DNA of 62,855 nucleotides from JAAUTS01 sp038250235 (GTDB lineage: Bacteria > Verrucomicrobiota > Verrucomicrobiia > Methylacidiphilales > JAAUTS01), in the NCBI GenBank assembly GCA_038250235.1, contig JBBSCO010000011.1, positions 1 through 62,855 of the forward strand, read 5' to 3'. Shown piece after piece: positions 35,071 through 43,543 of this stretch. The notes under the pieces were generated by a model that saw only the letters and a program-made list of their open reading frames with translations, was not told the origin of the DNA and made no database searches. Every line of letters starts with the position of its first letter. Positions within the stretch are counted from its first letter, which is position 1. Both the position numbers and the translations under genes were made by a program.

Positions 35071-36402
35071 ATGTCTGTGGACGAGGCTTTTGTGCAAAGG
35101 CTTTGGTTCGAGCAACTTTATCGGGAGGATTTGAAAACCCTGACTGGCGAAAGCGTCCGGATCCTTCAGCCTGGATTCTGGAATCACGGGGCGGGGCCGG
35201 ATTTTACACGGGGAGCCCTGGTCAATCGGGAGGGGAGGACGGAAGTTGGTGACGTTGAAATTCATTGTGAGGCTCCGGACTGGAGACAGCACGGTCATGA
35301 AAATGATCCACATTACGACAACGTGATCCTGCACGTAGTGTGGAAAGCAGGCCCACGTCTTTTTTTTGCCGGGGATTCCAAACGTCGTTCCGTTCGGACT
35401 CTGGAACTCTCCAGCCAGCTCAAAGTCCCGTTGCCGGAGGCGAGGCGTCATTTCAATTCCACGAATCTGGAACGACAAGTCGGGGCACGGGTGGGTCATT
35501 GTCGGAAAGAGTTGGCCGACCTCTCCGTGAAGGAAGTGGCCACTCTTCTGGAGGATGCTGGTTGGTATCGTTTCCAGCGGAGGGCGGAATGCTGGGCGTT
35601 GCGGGTGAAATGTCATGGCTGGGATCAGGCCCTGTGGCAGGGCCTGGCCGATGCGCTGGGCTATGCCCGAAATCGCGAAGCTTTCGGCAGCCTTGCCCAG
35701 CGTCTCCCGTTGTCTTTATTGCAGGAGGAAAAAAACGCCATGAAGAGGGAATCACTGCTCTTTGGCCTGGCGGGTTTTTTGCCGGGCCAGACTCTTCCTC
35801 AGGCGGCGGAGGGCAACAAATGGTTCCGCTCCCTTTGGGACGAGTGGTGGCAGATCCGGGCGGAGTGGGAGGAACACGGATTGCCGCGTCAGGCCTGGAA
35901 TCTGCGCGGGGTGAGACCTCTGAACCGTCCTGAGCGTCGCCTCGCCATCCTGAGCCTGCTTTCGGACAGGGCTCTTTGGAAACGTTTTTCGGCTGTGGTG
36001 ACAGGTGGGGATTTTTCGGAATTGTGGGAATTGCTTGAAACCCTGGAGCATCCCTTTTGGGACAGGCATTACACACTGAACAGTCCGGTGGAGAAGGCTA
36101 TCCAGTTGATAGGGCCCGACCGTTGTCTGCGTTTCTGGTTCAATGTAGTCGGCCCTTTGGCAATGGCCGGGGGGAATGAGCGGATGCGCGATAATCTGAG
36201 AGAAATGAAAACCTCGGAAATCATGCACACGGCTTCCGTGGCGGCTGTCCGCCTTTTGGGAGGACGCAACCTGGGTTCTGCCGGGCGTTCGCTACTGGTC
36301 AAGGAAGGGTTGTTACAGATTTATCAGGATTTTTGTCTGAAGGATTTCAACCAGTGCGAAGGCTGTGACTTTCCGGATTTTGTGAGGAAATGGAAAGAAT
36401 GA
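35071..36402 (+). CDS. DUF2851 family protein
   Basis: A 443-residue soluble protein. The DUF2851 signature is clear in the first third: LTGESVRILQPGFWNHGAGP, GDVEIHCEAPDWRQHGH and DPHYDNVILHVVW. The histidine and aspartate pattern suggests a metal-dependent nuclease-like centre, but this is inference; the family has no proven role. The C-terminus has CEGCDFPDFV, a possible metal-binding CxxC. The ATG at 35071 follows a GGAAG site six bases upstream, better than the earlier in-frame ATG at 35029. Confidence 0.85.
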   Translation: MSVDEAFVQRLWFEQLYREDLKTLTGESVRILQPGFWNHGAGPDFTRGALVNREGRTEVGDVEIHCEAPDWRQHGHENDPHYDNVILHVVWKAGPRLFFAGDSKRRSVRTLELSSQLKVPLPEARRHFNSTNLERQVGARVGHCRKELADLSVKEVATLLEDAGWYRFQRRAECWALRVKCHGWDQALWQGLADALGYARNREAFGSLAQRLPLSLLQEEKNAMKRESLLFGLAGFLPGQTLPQAAEGNKWFRSLWDEWWQIRAEWEEHGLPRQAWNLRGVRPLNRPERRLAILSLLSDRALWKRFSAVVTGGDFSELWELLETLEHPFWDRHYTLNSPVEKAIQLIGPDRCLRFWFNVVGPLAMAGGNERMRDNLREMKTSEIMHTASVAAVRLLGGRNLGSAGRSLLVKEGLLQIYQDFCLKDFNQCEGCDFPDFVRKWKE

Positions 36403-36429
36403 AAAGGGATTTCATTCTGATCAGGTTCT

Positions 36430-38265
36430 TTAAGGAGCATCTCTCAGGGAGATCGGTGGCAAATAAATCCCTTGGTAATTGGAGTTCCACCATTGTCCGT
36501 TTTTACTTTTTTCTTCCATGGTGGTGAATTGATAGTCGTAAACAAGGGCGCGAATGTAGCGCGGGGGTTGATCAGGAAAAGGATTCTCTGCCAGCAGGGC
36601 CAATACCTCCGGGGAACCCTGTAAAAGTTTTTCGGCGAAACTGAGCAGCCAGGGGTTCTGGCGGTAATTCCCCAGCGCGGCGAACCACATCTGCCAATCG
36701 AGGCGTGGCTGGTGCGGGGCAATGAAGCGCGGGGCTTCGTTCACATCACGGGGTTTCCACTTGAAGCGGTATTCCAACCAGACTTTGCCGTCACGACTGC
36801 CTTCCATCACAATTTCCGGACGGGTGGTCGTCATGATAGCAAAAAGGCCGTAGCTGTTGATGCTGCGGAATGGGGCGATGATCCGGTAGCATTGGTGTGT
36901 CCAGTCCGGCCAGGAAAGAGTCGGCTTCACCTGGCCGGAGAAGGTCATCAGGGCTGCCAGCAAGACAAGAGCGGCCATGGGAACCAGACTCCACGAAGGT
37001 AAACGGAAGCTGTTGTCTGAAAGAAGGGGGATTTTGATTTTCCCCCTTGATAGCCGTTTCCAGCTTTCATCATCAATGAGCAGGAGACATAGAAGTGCGG
37101 TAAGCAGGTTAAAGAAACAATAATTCCCGGTCAGAGCAATCAGGGCCTGAAACGAAAGAAGACAGGCCGCAGCTGTCAGTTGCAGTCGGCGGGGACCGAA
37201 AATGAAAAACACTACAACAAGCTCAATGACGAACATGATCAGAACCGAGAGCCGAAGGGTGACTTCCGGCAACTGGTGGGCGTAATAACTTAACAGGGTC
37301 GGAAGAGGCTGGGTTTCAAAATGATAGGTCAATGCCGTCAGGTTGAACCAGGTCGGATCGCCACTTCCAAGTTTAACCAGTCCCGAGGCGGCCATCAGAC
37401 GGAAAAGCAGGAAGAGTAGCAACAATCTCCCAAGGAAGGAGGGTTTCCACTCTCCGATCCGGATTTTTCCAAAAGCCCACGGTGCCCAAAGCGCAGCAAG
37501 AAAACAGGTTTCTAACAACAGCGAGTCCCATTGAAAGCTGAGAAAAGGCCCGCCAACAACGACCAAGGACAGATAAAGAAACCAGCAGAGCAGGAAAGCT
37601 ACGGCCCCGCCCCGCCCGAAAAGGGCACATAAGGAAACCACAACACCCAGCAGACAAACGCCTTGGAGCATCCAATCGGAATCGCCCAGCCAGAAAATAG
37701 TCGGCACCTGATGAAAGGAAGCGAGCCCCAGATGCTGGAACACCTGACTGAGGAAGCTTTGGGCGGGGGCGATGCCGTGATCCCCGATCAGTCCCTTGAC
37801 CTGGACTACCAGTGAGAGGAATGCAATCAAAAGCACCAGCGCAACCCCGCGCAGGAAGAGCCATGAAGAAATGGAGTAGCTTGGTGTAACGCCCGTCAGA
37901 CCTGTCAAGGCGCGGTCTACTGCTGAAAGGCCGACACGTTGTGAGGCCACCCATTTATAGACAGCTTCAGATATGGGTGCAAAAAAAGGCAGATAGCGAT
38001 ACAGCCAGAGCAGCGGTTTTCCCTCCGGGCGCAGAGCTGTGGCGGTGAATACGGCTTCCGCTGCAGAGCAGAAGCTTCCATCCATTTGAACGAGATGCAC
38101 CGACCGGTCGAAAAGTTCGGGAGCTATTTGAGGAAAACGGGAGCCGCAGTCCTGAAAGGGCTGGTAGTCAATCCGTTGGCCGAGAAAGGCGCGGAGCCGT
38201 TCCACCCACTTGCAGCAGAAGCGGCATTCGCCGTCATAAATGAGAAGAGGCCGATTTGAAGACAT
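36430..38265 (-). CDS. DCC thiol-oxidoreductase fused to lipase maturation factor-like membrane domain
   Basis: A 611-residue fusion. Residues 1-115 form a DCC1-like thioredoxin-fold domain starting LLIYDGECRFCC (D11, C14, C17). The remainder is a polytopic membrane protein with about ten helices and a C-terminal soluble part. Motifs such as FLSFQWDSLLLETCFLA, LFRLMAASGLVKLGSGDPTW and YRIIAPFRSINSYGLFA match the lipase maturation factor (LMF1) family, which folds secreted lipases. The fusion suggests a redox step in protein maturation at the membrane. It is divergent from queE. Confidence 0.85.
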   Translation of the reverse strand: MSSNRPLLIYDGECRFCCKWVERLRAFLGQRIDYQPFQDCGSRFPQIAPELFDRSVHLVQMDGSFCSAAEAVFTATALRPEGKPLLWLYRYLPFFAPISEAVYKWVASQRVGLSAVDRALTGLTGVTPSYSISSWLFLRGVALVLLIAFLSLVVQVKGLIGDHGIAPAQSFLSQVFQHLGLASFHQVPTIFWLGDSDWMLQGVCLLGVVVSLCALFGRGGAVAFLLCWFLYLSLVVVGGPFLSFQWDSLLLETCFLAALWAPWAFGKIRIGEWKPSFLGRLLLLFLLFRLMAASGLVKLGSGDPTWFNLTALTYHFETQPLPTLLSYYAHQLPEVTLRLSVLIMFVIELVVVFFIFGPRRLQLTAAACLLSFQALIALTGNYCFFNLLTALLCLLLIDDESWKRLSRGKIKIPLLSDNSFRLPSWSLVPMAALVLLAALMTFSGQVKPTLSWPDWTHQCYRIIAPFRSINSYGLFAIMTTTRPEIVMEGSRDGKVWLEYRFKWKPRDVNEAPRFIAPHQPRLDWQMWFAALGNYRQNPWLLSFAEKLLQGSPEVLALLAENPFPDQPPRYIRALVYDYQFTTMEEKSKNGQWWNSNYQGIYLPPISLRDAP

Positions 38266-38423
38266 GATCCATCCTAAAGCCGGTTATTTTTGATGTCATT
38301 CCCAATTACCTGCACCTACATTGATGCGACAATCAAAATGACGATCGTCACTATGATTGTCGTACAACTGGGGAGAGTTGTGCAGCTGGGGGCTCTGTGG
38401 TTGAGTAGGGATCTGTCTATTCT
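38266..38423. promoter_or_regulatory. Divergent control region with a 36-bp near-perfect palindrome
   Basis: Positions 38327-38362 read the same on both strands except for two mismatched pairs. The outer arms are CGACAATC and GATTGTCG and the centre is the perfect 12-mer TGACGATCGTCA (38338-38349). A second small hairpin, ACAACT...AGTTGT, follows at 38364-38381. As the spacer lies between the divergent DCC/LMF and queE genes, the palindrome is a good operator candidate for a dimeric repressor; it could also be an RNA hairpin. Confidence 0.6.
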
Positions 38424-39086
38424 ATGAATGTGGATTTGGAACAAAAGCTGACTGTTCATGAAATTTATAAAAGTGTGCAAGGTGAAAGCACTTTTGCCGG
38501 GTTGCCGTGTATTTTTGTCCGGCTGACGTTCTGTGATCTGCGCTGTAGTTGGTGTGATACGGAATATGCATTTTATGGGGGCGAAAAGAAAACGCTTTCG
38601 GAAATCCTGGGCGAAGTAAAGAAGCTGGATTGTCCTCTGGTGGAGTTGACCGGCGGTGAACCGCTTTTACAGCCGGGATCAATCGCCCTGATGAACGCAC
38701 TGTGCGACGCCGGATATCAGGTGCTGTTGGAAACCGGCGGTCATCGGGATATCGGACCGGTGGATCCAAGGGTGGTGAGGATCATGGATTTGAAATGTCC
38801 TGACAGCGGAATGAGCGAAAAGAACCGTGCGGAGAACATTCCTTTGCTGAACAGGAACGATGAGGTGAAATGCGTGATCGCCTCGCGCCGTGATTACGAA
38901 TGGGCCAGGGAAAAAGTTCTCACCCACGATCTTAACCACAAGGTGAGAGCGGTTTTATTTTCCGCCGTGTTTGGGAAAATCCATCCCCGTGAAATCGTCG
39001 ACTGGATTCTGGAGGACAAGCTCGATGTCCGTTTCCAGCTTCAGATGCACAAATTCATCTGGGATCCGAAGCAGAAAGGGGTTTGA
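38424..39086 (+). CDS. queE: 7-carboxy-7-deazaguanine synthase
   Basis: A 220-residue radical SAM enzyme that closes the ring of carboxytetrahydropterin to give 7-carboxy-7-deazaguanine, the precursor of queuosine and related modified bases. The cluster-binding cysteines are C37, C41 and C44 (FCDLRCSWC). EIYKSVQGEST at the start and VELTGGEPLLQ are diagnostic. No other queuosine genes are nearby and no preQ1 riboswitch was found upstream. Confidence 0.94.
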   Translation: MNVDLEQKLTVHEIYKSVQGESTFAGLPCIFVRLTFCDLRCSWCDTEYAFYGGEKKTLSEILGEVKKLDCPLVELTGGEPLLQPGSIALMNALCDAGYQVLLETGGHRDIGPVDPRVVRIMDLKCPDSGMSEKNRAENIPLLNRNDEVKCVIASRRDYEWAREKVLTHDLNHKVRAVLFSAVFGKIHPREIVDWILEDKLDVRFQLQMHKFIWDPKQKGV

Positions 39087-39154
39087 TCTGAGCGGCACTA
39101 ACACAAGGGTTTGGAATTCATTTTCTTGAAATTGGCCGGGTGGGGTCACCAGGC

Positions 39155-39231
39155 GGGGTCATTCGTCAACTATTAACAAAATGTTCGTTTCCTTGCTTTT
39201 TTGAAAACGTTAATTGTTAACGACTGACCCC
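39155..39231. repeat. GGGGTCA...TGACCCC inverted repeat (REP-like)
   Basis: A left arm beginning GGGGTCATTCGTCAACTATT at 39155 faces a right arm ending GTTAACGACTGACCCC at 39231, with about 20 bases between arms. The arms pair imperfectly over nearly 30 bases. The look is that of a REP-type palindrome of the kind mobilised by TnpA(REP) transposases, but no such transposase is in the window. It sits between the convergent queE and DUF3431 genes. Confidence 0.6.
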
Positions 39232-39243
39232 GTAATGACTTTG

Positions 39244-39948
39244 TCAGCTCAATCGTTTGATCGGCTTGAGGTAAATCGGGAGCGGTTTGTTCCAGTATTT
39301 TTCAGGAATGCCATTTATCCCGAAGACGCGATCCCAGGTTCTTTCAAAACAATGGGCGGCATGGGGAAAGGTTTGCGAATGCTTCAGGGCCTTTTCGTAA
39401 AAGTGTTTGGGCCGCGACAGGATGAGCTCGCGCGAAACAATGAACTGGGCTCCCGGAAAGAAAACGAAGGGTTCGCTTCCGTCCTGTTCAAAAACTTCCC
39501 GGCAAAAAAGTTCCAGATCGAGGCTTTCCTGATGTTCATTTTTGCTCCAGTTCCGGAAGAGTCGCTGCCCCTTGGCGTCGTCCCAGTCGATAATAAAACC
39601 CAGCCAGCGGAATGTTCCGAGTTTCCCGCCTTCGCCAAGGCTATGATGAAGAGGTGGGTTTAGGGTTTTGAGTTCGCGGAGCACGGCGTGGAAATTGGAA
39701 CAGTGGTCGAAGGGGTGGCCCTGGCAGAAGACGGTGAACGGAGCCAAATTCCCGTAGCGGGTGACAATGTGATGCAGGTAGGTCTGGGCTTCGCGGCCTT
39801 CGTTCGGGAGCTGGATGGCGTCTGGAATGGCCCGGCCTCCTTTGTTGTAAATAGTAACCCGTATTCCCGGCGCGCTGTTGTGGATCCAGGCCAGGTCTTC
39901 CTCGTGGCGGGCAATGACGAGTTCGATTTCGGGTTCCGGAATTGGCAT
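39244..39948 (-). CDS. DUF3431 family protein, likely glycosyltransferase-like
   Basis: A 234-residue soluble protein with the DUF3431 pattern: VIARHEEDLAWI, TIYNKGG, LPNEGREAQTYLHHIVTRYG and FTVFCQGHPFDH. These resemble the nucleotide-sugar fold of small glycosyltransferases, but the activity is unproven. It ends beside the REP-like repeat. Its start is 51 bp from the divergent aminotransferase start. Confidence 0.83.
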   Translation of the reverse strand: MPIPEPEIELVIARHEEDLAWIHNSAPGIRVTIYNKGGRAIPDAIQLPNEGREAQTYLHHIVTRYGNLAPFTVFCQGHPFDHCSNFHAVLRELKTLNPPLHHSLGEGGKLGTFRWLGFIIDWDDAKGQRLFRNWSKNEHQESLDLELFCREVFEQDGSEPFVFFPGAQFIVSRELILSRPKHFYEKALKHSQTFPHAAHCFERTWDRVFGINGIPEKYWNKPLPIYLKPIKRLS

Positions 39949-39999
39949 GGGGAGAAGTTTCCGGTTTCCGCTTTGAATTTTCCAGTTTATTAAGGACGT

Positions 40000-41313
40000 G
40001 TGTTACCTGAACTGATTACAGCGATTCCCGGCCCGCTATCCCAGGAATGGGCCATCCGCCTCAGGGCGCATGAGTCACGTAATGTCACCTATGTGTCCTC
40101 GCGCTTTCCCGTTTTCTGGGATAGGGCGGAAGGTGCCAATGTCTGGGATGTGGACGGAAACCGGTTTCTGGATCTGACCAGCGGATTTGGTGTGGCGATG
40201 GCAGGTTTTGGTGCAGAGCATCTGATCGCTGCCTATCAGAAACAAGCGGCCCGTTTGTATCACGGAATGGGGGATGTTCACCCGACACGGCTCAAGGTGG
40301 AATTGTGTGAGTTGTTAAGCCGAATCACGTTTGAGCGATGGCTGTCCGGGACGGGCAAGGTGATCCTGGGAAATGCGGGATTTGAAGCGGTGGAGGCGGC
40401 CTTAAAGACGGCGTATCTGTATACGGGCAAAAGCGAGGTGATTGCCTTCCAAGGCGGATATCATGGCCTGGGGTATGGTGCGGTCACAGTGACAGGGCGC
40501 CGTGAATTCCGTTCCCCTTTTCAGGCCCAACTGAAAGAGTTCGCCCATTTTTTGCCTTATCCATCCCGAAAAAAGGATTCTTTGGAAGATCTGGAAAAGT
40601 CCATCCGCCTGTTGGCAGGCACGGGCAGGGTGGGAGCGGTTTTGGTGGAACCCATTCAGGGACGCGGTGGCGATGTGGTTCCGCCGGATGGTTTTCTTCC
40701 TTTGTTGCGCAGATTGTGTAATGAGAGCGGCTTGCTGTTGATTCTGGATGAGATCTATACAGGTTTTTACCGGACAGGTCCTTTGTTTGCCTGCGAACAC
40801 GTTTCGGTGGTGCCGGACCTGATCTGCCTGGGTAAGGCGATGAGCGGGAGCTTTCCGATTTCCGCCTGCGTGGGAAAAGCAGAGATCATGGATGCCTGGC
40901 CTGAATCGACAGGTGAAGCTCTGCACACCAGCACGTTTCTGGGTCATCCTGTAGGCTGCGCCCTGGCTTTGGCCTCTTTGCGGGAGTGGATCAAAGCGGA
41001 AACCTTGAAAAACGTGGCAGAAGCGGCAGCCATGTGGAAAGAGGAGATCGCGATGATGGCCGGAATCCAGGATGTGGAGGAAATCCGGGGGAGGGGATTG
41101 CTCTGGGGGATTGAGCTGAGGGATTCGTTCGGGCATGCCTTACCGGCAAGAACCGGGAGGATTATTGAAGAAGCGTTGGCTTGTGGCATCGTTTTGTTGG
41201 GGGGCGGGGTGGAAAATAATGTTCTCTCACTCAGCCCTAATCTCTCAGTGACGAGGGGGGAAGCCTGTTGGTCCCTGGGTGTGGTCCGCGATCTACTGCA
41301 AGCGCGGGCCTAG
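40000..41313 (+). CDS. Class III pyridoxal-phosphate aminotransferase
   Basis: A 437-residue enzyme of the acetylornithine/4-aminobutyrate aminotransferase group. YVSSRFPVFWDRAEGANVWD, LGNAGFEAVEAALKTA, FQGGYHGLGYGA and LLILDEIYTGFYRTG are standard. The cofactor lysine is K279 (CLGKAMSGSFP). The start is a GTG at 40000 with an AAGGA site just upstream. The substrate is unclear; it is not in an arginine or polyamine operon. Confidence 0.9.
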   Translation: MLPELITAIPGPLSQEWAIRLRAHESRNVTYVSSRFPVFWDRAEGANVWDVDGNRFLDLTSGFGVAMAGFGAEHLIAAYQKQAARLYHGMGDVHPTRLKVELCELLSRITFERWLSGTGKVILGNAGFEAVEAALKTAYLYTGKSEVIAFQGGYHGLGYGAVTVTGRREFRSPFQAQLKEFAHFLPYPSRKKDSLEDLEKSIRLLAGTGRVGAVLVEPIQGRGGDVVPPDGFLPLLRRLCNESGLLLILDEIYTGFYRTGPLFACEHVSVVPDLICLGKAMSGSFPISACVGKAEIMDAWPESTGEALHTSTFLGHPVGCALALASLREWIKAETLKNVAEAAAMWKEEIAMMAGIQDVEEIRGRGLLWGIELRDSFGHALPARTGRIIEEALACGIVLLGGGVENNVLSLSPNLSVTRGEACWSLGVVRDLLQARA

Positions 41314-41338
41314 AAAAGCTCCGACTCCGGAGGTCTTC

Positions 41339-41659
41339 TCAGGAGTAACGAATATCTTTACACGGCTCCATCTCGTAATGGTAGGCGGTAAGAAGGTCCA
41401 CATGGGGGTCGAGGATCTGGTGTTTGTACTTGATCCAGATGGCAGAATCCTGGGCAATGTGCAACTTATTCAGGTTTTCGAAGTCGATGGAGAAAAACAG
41501 CTCGTAGGAGTTGTTTTTGGCGTCGATCTTTTTCCCGCAGCGCAGGTTCATTACTTCGGGGATCTTGAGCAGGCGGATCCGCGTCTCCACCATGAGGTTC
41601 TCCACCATTTCGGGTGTGACGGAGGACTTGAGTTTAAGTAAGTTAATGTGATGAATCAT
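41339..41659 (-). CDS. Stress-responsive Dabb-domain protein
   Basis: A 106-residue protein of the dimeric alpha-beta barrel (Dabb) family: MIHHINLLKLKSSVTPEMVE, LRCGKKIDAKNNSYELFF and DPHVDLLTAYHYEMEPC. Members are small dimers linked to stress or to polyketide cyclisation in plants. The role here is unknown. It is convergent with the aminotransferase and divergent from the first bactofilin. Confidence 0.82.
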   Translation of the reverse strand: MIHHINLLKLKSSVTPEMVENLMVETRIRLLKIPEVMNLRCGKKIDAKNNSYELFFSIDFENLNKLHIAQDSAIWIKYKHQILDPHVDLLTAYHYEMEPCKDIRYS

Positions 41660-41790
41660 GGGAATTTACCTGCAAAGGATTAATAACAGACGGGCGGGCG
41701 TCCGGTGTCAAGTTTGCACAAGTGATGTTTTTTTATGGTTCCGGCTCACTTCTTTCTGGACTTTGCCCCCCAGGGGCTTTCAATCAGGTC

Positions 41791-42288
41791 ATGTTGTCGG
41801 ACGTTTTCAAAAAGAACCAGGATCCCGCCAACCAAGCGTCATTTCCCAATCAGAGCAGCCAACCCCTTAAATCTATGGACATTGTCAAAACCTCCAAATC
41901 ATCCGGTGCCATCCTTTCCGAAGATGTCGAATTCAAAGGAACCCTGAGCTTCAGTTCCCGTATGGAAGTAAACGGTCGCTTTGAGGGGGATATCCAGGCC
42001 GACGGACCTTTGGTCATCGGGGACACGGCCATTGTGAAGGCCAATATTACCGCCGAGTCCTCCGTTTTGATCCGCGGAAAAGTGCAGGGAAATATCGATT
42101 CCAAAGACAAAGTGGAAGTGGCCAGCAATGCCCAGCTTTTCGGGGATGTCCGCTGTCCCAAATTCAGCCTGGCCGAGGGAGCTGTTTTTGTCGGGAAGTC
42201 CGACACCCTTGGCGGGAAGCCCGTTACGGATTTTTCTAACATCTTCACACGCCTGGACAAATCCAAATCGGCCGAACACAAGTATTGA
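41791..42288 (+). CDS. Bactofilin (polymer-forming cytoskeletal protein)
   Basis: A 165-residue protein with a polar N-terminal tail and a right-handed beta-helix core: GAILSEDVEFKGTLSFSS, EVNGRFEGDIQADGPLVIGD and VLIRGKVQGNIDSKDKVEVA. Bactofilins polymerise without nucleotide into filaments that place cell-wall enzymes, stalks or partition proteins. The ATG at 41791 is preferred to an earlier in-frame start (41722) whose residues do not look like bactofilin. It is one of three bactofilin-type genes in 1.7 kb. Confidence 0.9.
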   Translation: MLSDVFKKNQDPANQASFPNQSSQPLKSMDIVKTSKSSGAILSEDVEFKGTLSFSSRMEVNGRFEGDIQADGPLVIGDTAIVKANITAESSVLIRGKVQGNIDSKDKVEVASNAQLFGDVRCPKFSLAEGAVFVGKSDTLGGKPVTDFSNIFTRLDKSKSAEHKY

Positions 42289-42357
42289 ATCAGCTTCCAA
42301 GGGATCGATCCAGCCCCCGGCGGTGGGAGGTCGCCGCTAGGGAAACAGGTCGGGGTA

Positions 42358-43074
42358 TCAGCCTTTCAAGGTGATGGAGCGTGCCGGGGCGTGAAGTTTC
42401 CCGCCGGGCTGCACTTCGATGCTGCCAAAAATCAGGGAGTCCGCATGGAGGCTTCCCCCGGCTTCGATCTTCACCAGGCCGCTGATGACGAGTTGGCGTG
42501 CCACCATGTGGCCGGCCACTTCCAAGGTCTGGAATTCAATCATTCTTTCTGTTTTTAGGTTGGCGCCTTTGACCACCCGCATGAGTTTGCCTTTGGCTTC
42601 CCCCAGAATATTGGCCCCGTCGCGGACGATGAGGGAATTGCGGCAGGTCAACTGGCTCTGGGACCGGCCGGAAATAAACATGGTCTCCGCTTCGGCCCGC
42701 GGACCGTTGAGGAAGCCTCTTTTTCCGACAGTGATCGTGCCGTAGGTAAGAATCTCAGCGTTGGATTCCTTGTTGATTTCTTGATCACAGAGATCTAGAT
42801 ACGAGGAGCAACCCGTGCATTGCCAGGACATGGCACTGTTGTGGATGGTTAGTTCTGTGCCGCAATGGATGCAGGGAACCACGCGTTTGTCGACCCGTTT
42901 ACGGGCGCGGCGGGGATTGCGTTTGATCTCCTCCTGCATGGAAATTCGGTGGCCACAGGCATGGCAGAAGGTGGCGTTGGCGTCCTTGTATTCCTTCTGT
43001 TCATGTCCGCAGGCAGGGCAGGTTATCCATTCCTTCGGCGGCGCTTGACGCGAAAAAAGTGAGGCGATTCCCAT
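42358..43074 (-). CDS. Bactofilin with two N-terminal zinc ribbons
   Basis: A 238-residue protein. Residues 15-95 carry four CxxC pairs (C19/C22, C37/C40, C68/C71, C86/C89), enough for two zinc ribbons. They are joined by a very basic stretch (KRNPRRARKRVDKR) that could bind nucleic acid. The remainder is a bactofilin beta-helix with RSQSQLTCRNSLIVRDGANI and ends in ARSITLKG. The fusion suggests a cytoskeletal polymer linked to DNA, RNA or metal sensing. It lies 12 bp downstream of the third bactofilin. Confidence 0.82.
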   Translation of the reverse strand: MGIASLFSRQAPPKEWITCPACGHEQKEYKDANATFCHACGHRISMQEEIKRNPRRARKRVDKRVVPCIHCGTELTIHNSAMSWQCTGCSSYLDLCDQEINKESNAEILTYGTITVGKRGFLNGPRAEAETMFISGRSQSQLTCRNSLIVRDGANILGEAKGKLMRVVKGANLKTERMIEFQTLEVAGHMVARQLVISGLVKIEAGGSLHADSLIFGSIEVQPGGKLHAPARSITLKG

Positions 43075-43086
43075 GGTGATTAAAGG

Positions 43087-43494
43087 TTAGGCCCTGAGTT
43101 TGCCGCTGGAGGTGAGGTCCTTGTCCTCGATCCCGACGATGAGGAGCCCTTCGTAGTCGGAGCCTTCTTCGATTTCCAGGCTGTTGCTGCGGCAGCGCCC
43201 CCTGACCTGGCAGTTTTTCCGCATGACCAGATGTTGGCCAGCGTTGGCGTCTCCGGCGTAATGTCCCGCCAAGCTGACATCGCGGCCTTCCATGTTGCCG
43301 ATGACTGTTCCGTTCGGTCCCACCCCGATCAGGGATTGAGAACGGCAGGGGCCGGTAAAATGTAAATCGATCACGCCATCGCCACCGGCAAAAAGATCGC
43401 CTTTCAGAACGGCTGATCCGGAAAGAAGAAGCGGAAGTGATTCGCCGGGAAGCTTGGGCGTTGAAAAGAGATTTCCTGATAATTTTCCGAGCAC
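43087..43494 (-). CDS. Bactofilin-like protein
   Basis: A 135-residue beta-helix protein with repeated G-x-V/I-x-G turns: GSAVLKGDLFAGGDGVIDLH, CRSQSLIGVGPNGTVIGNME and CQVRGRCRSNSLEIEEGSDY. It has almost no tails, unlike the other two copies. It is co-transcribed with the zinc-ribbon bactofilin and probably co-polymerises with it. Its start faces the luxE-like gene 49 bp away. Confidence 0.78.
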   Translation of the reverse strand: MLGKLSGNLFSTPKLPGESLPLLLSGSAVLKGDLFAGGDGVIDLHFTGPCRSQSLIGVGPNGTVIGNMEGRDVSLAGHYAGDANAGQHLVMRKNCQVRGRCRSNSLEIEEGSDYEGLLIVGIEDKDLTSSGKLRA

Positions 43495-43543
43495 AGCAAA
43501 AACATAACTGTTTTCCCGCCCGTTGGAATGCTAATTTCACAGA

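Noticed and set aside
38266..38423. preQ1 riboswitch upstream of queE
   Set aside because: No preQ1-type pseudoknot sequence could be found; the palindrome explains the visible structure better.
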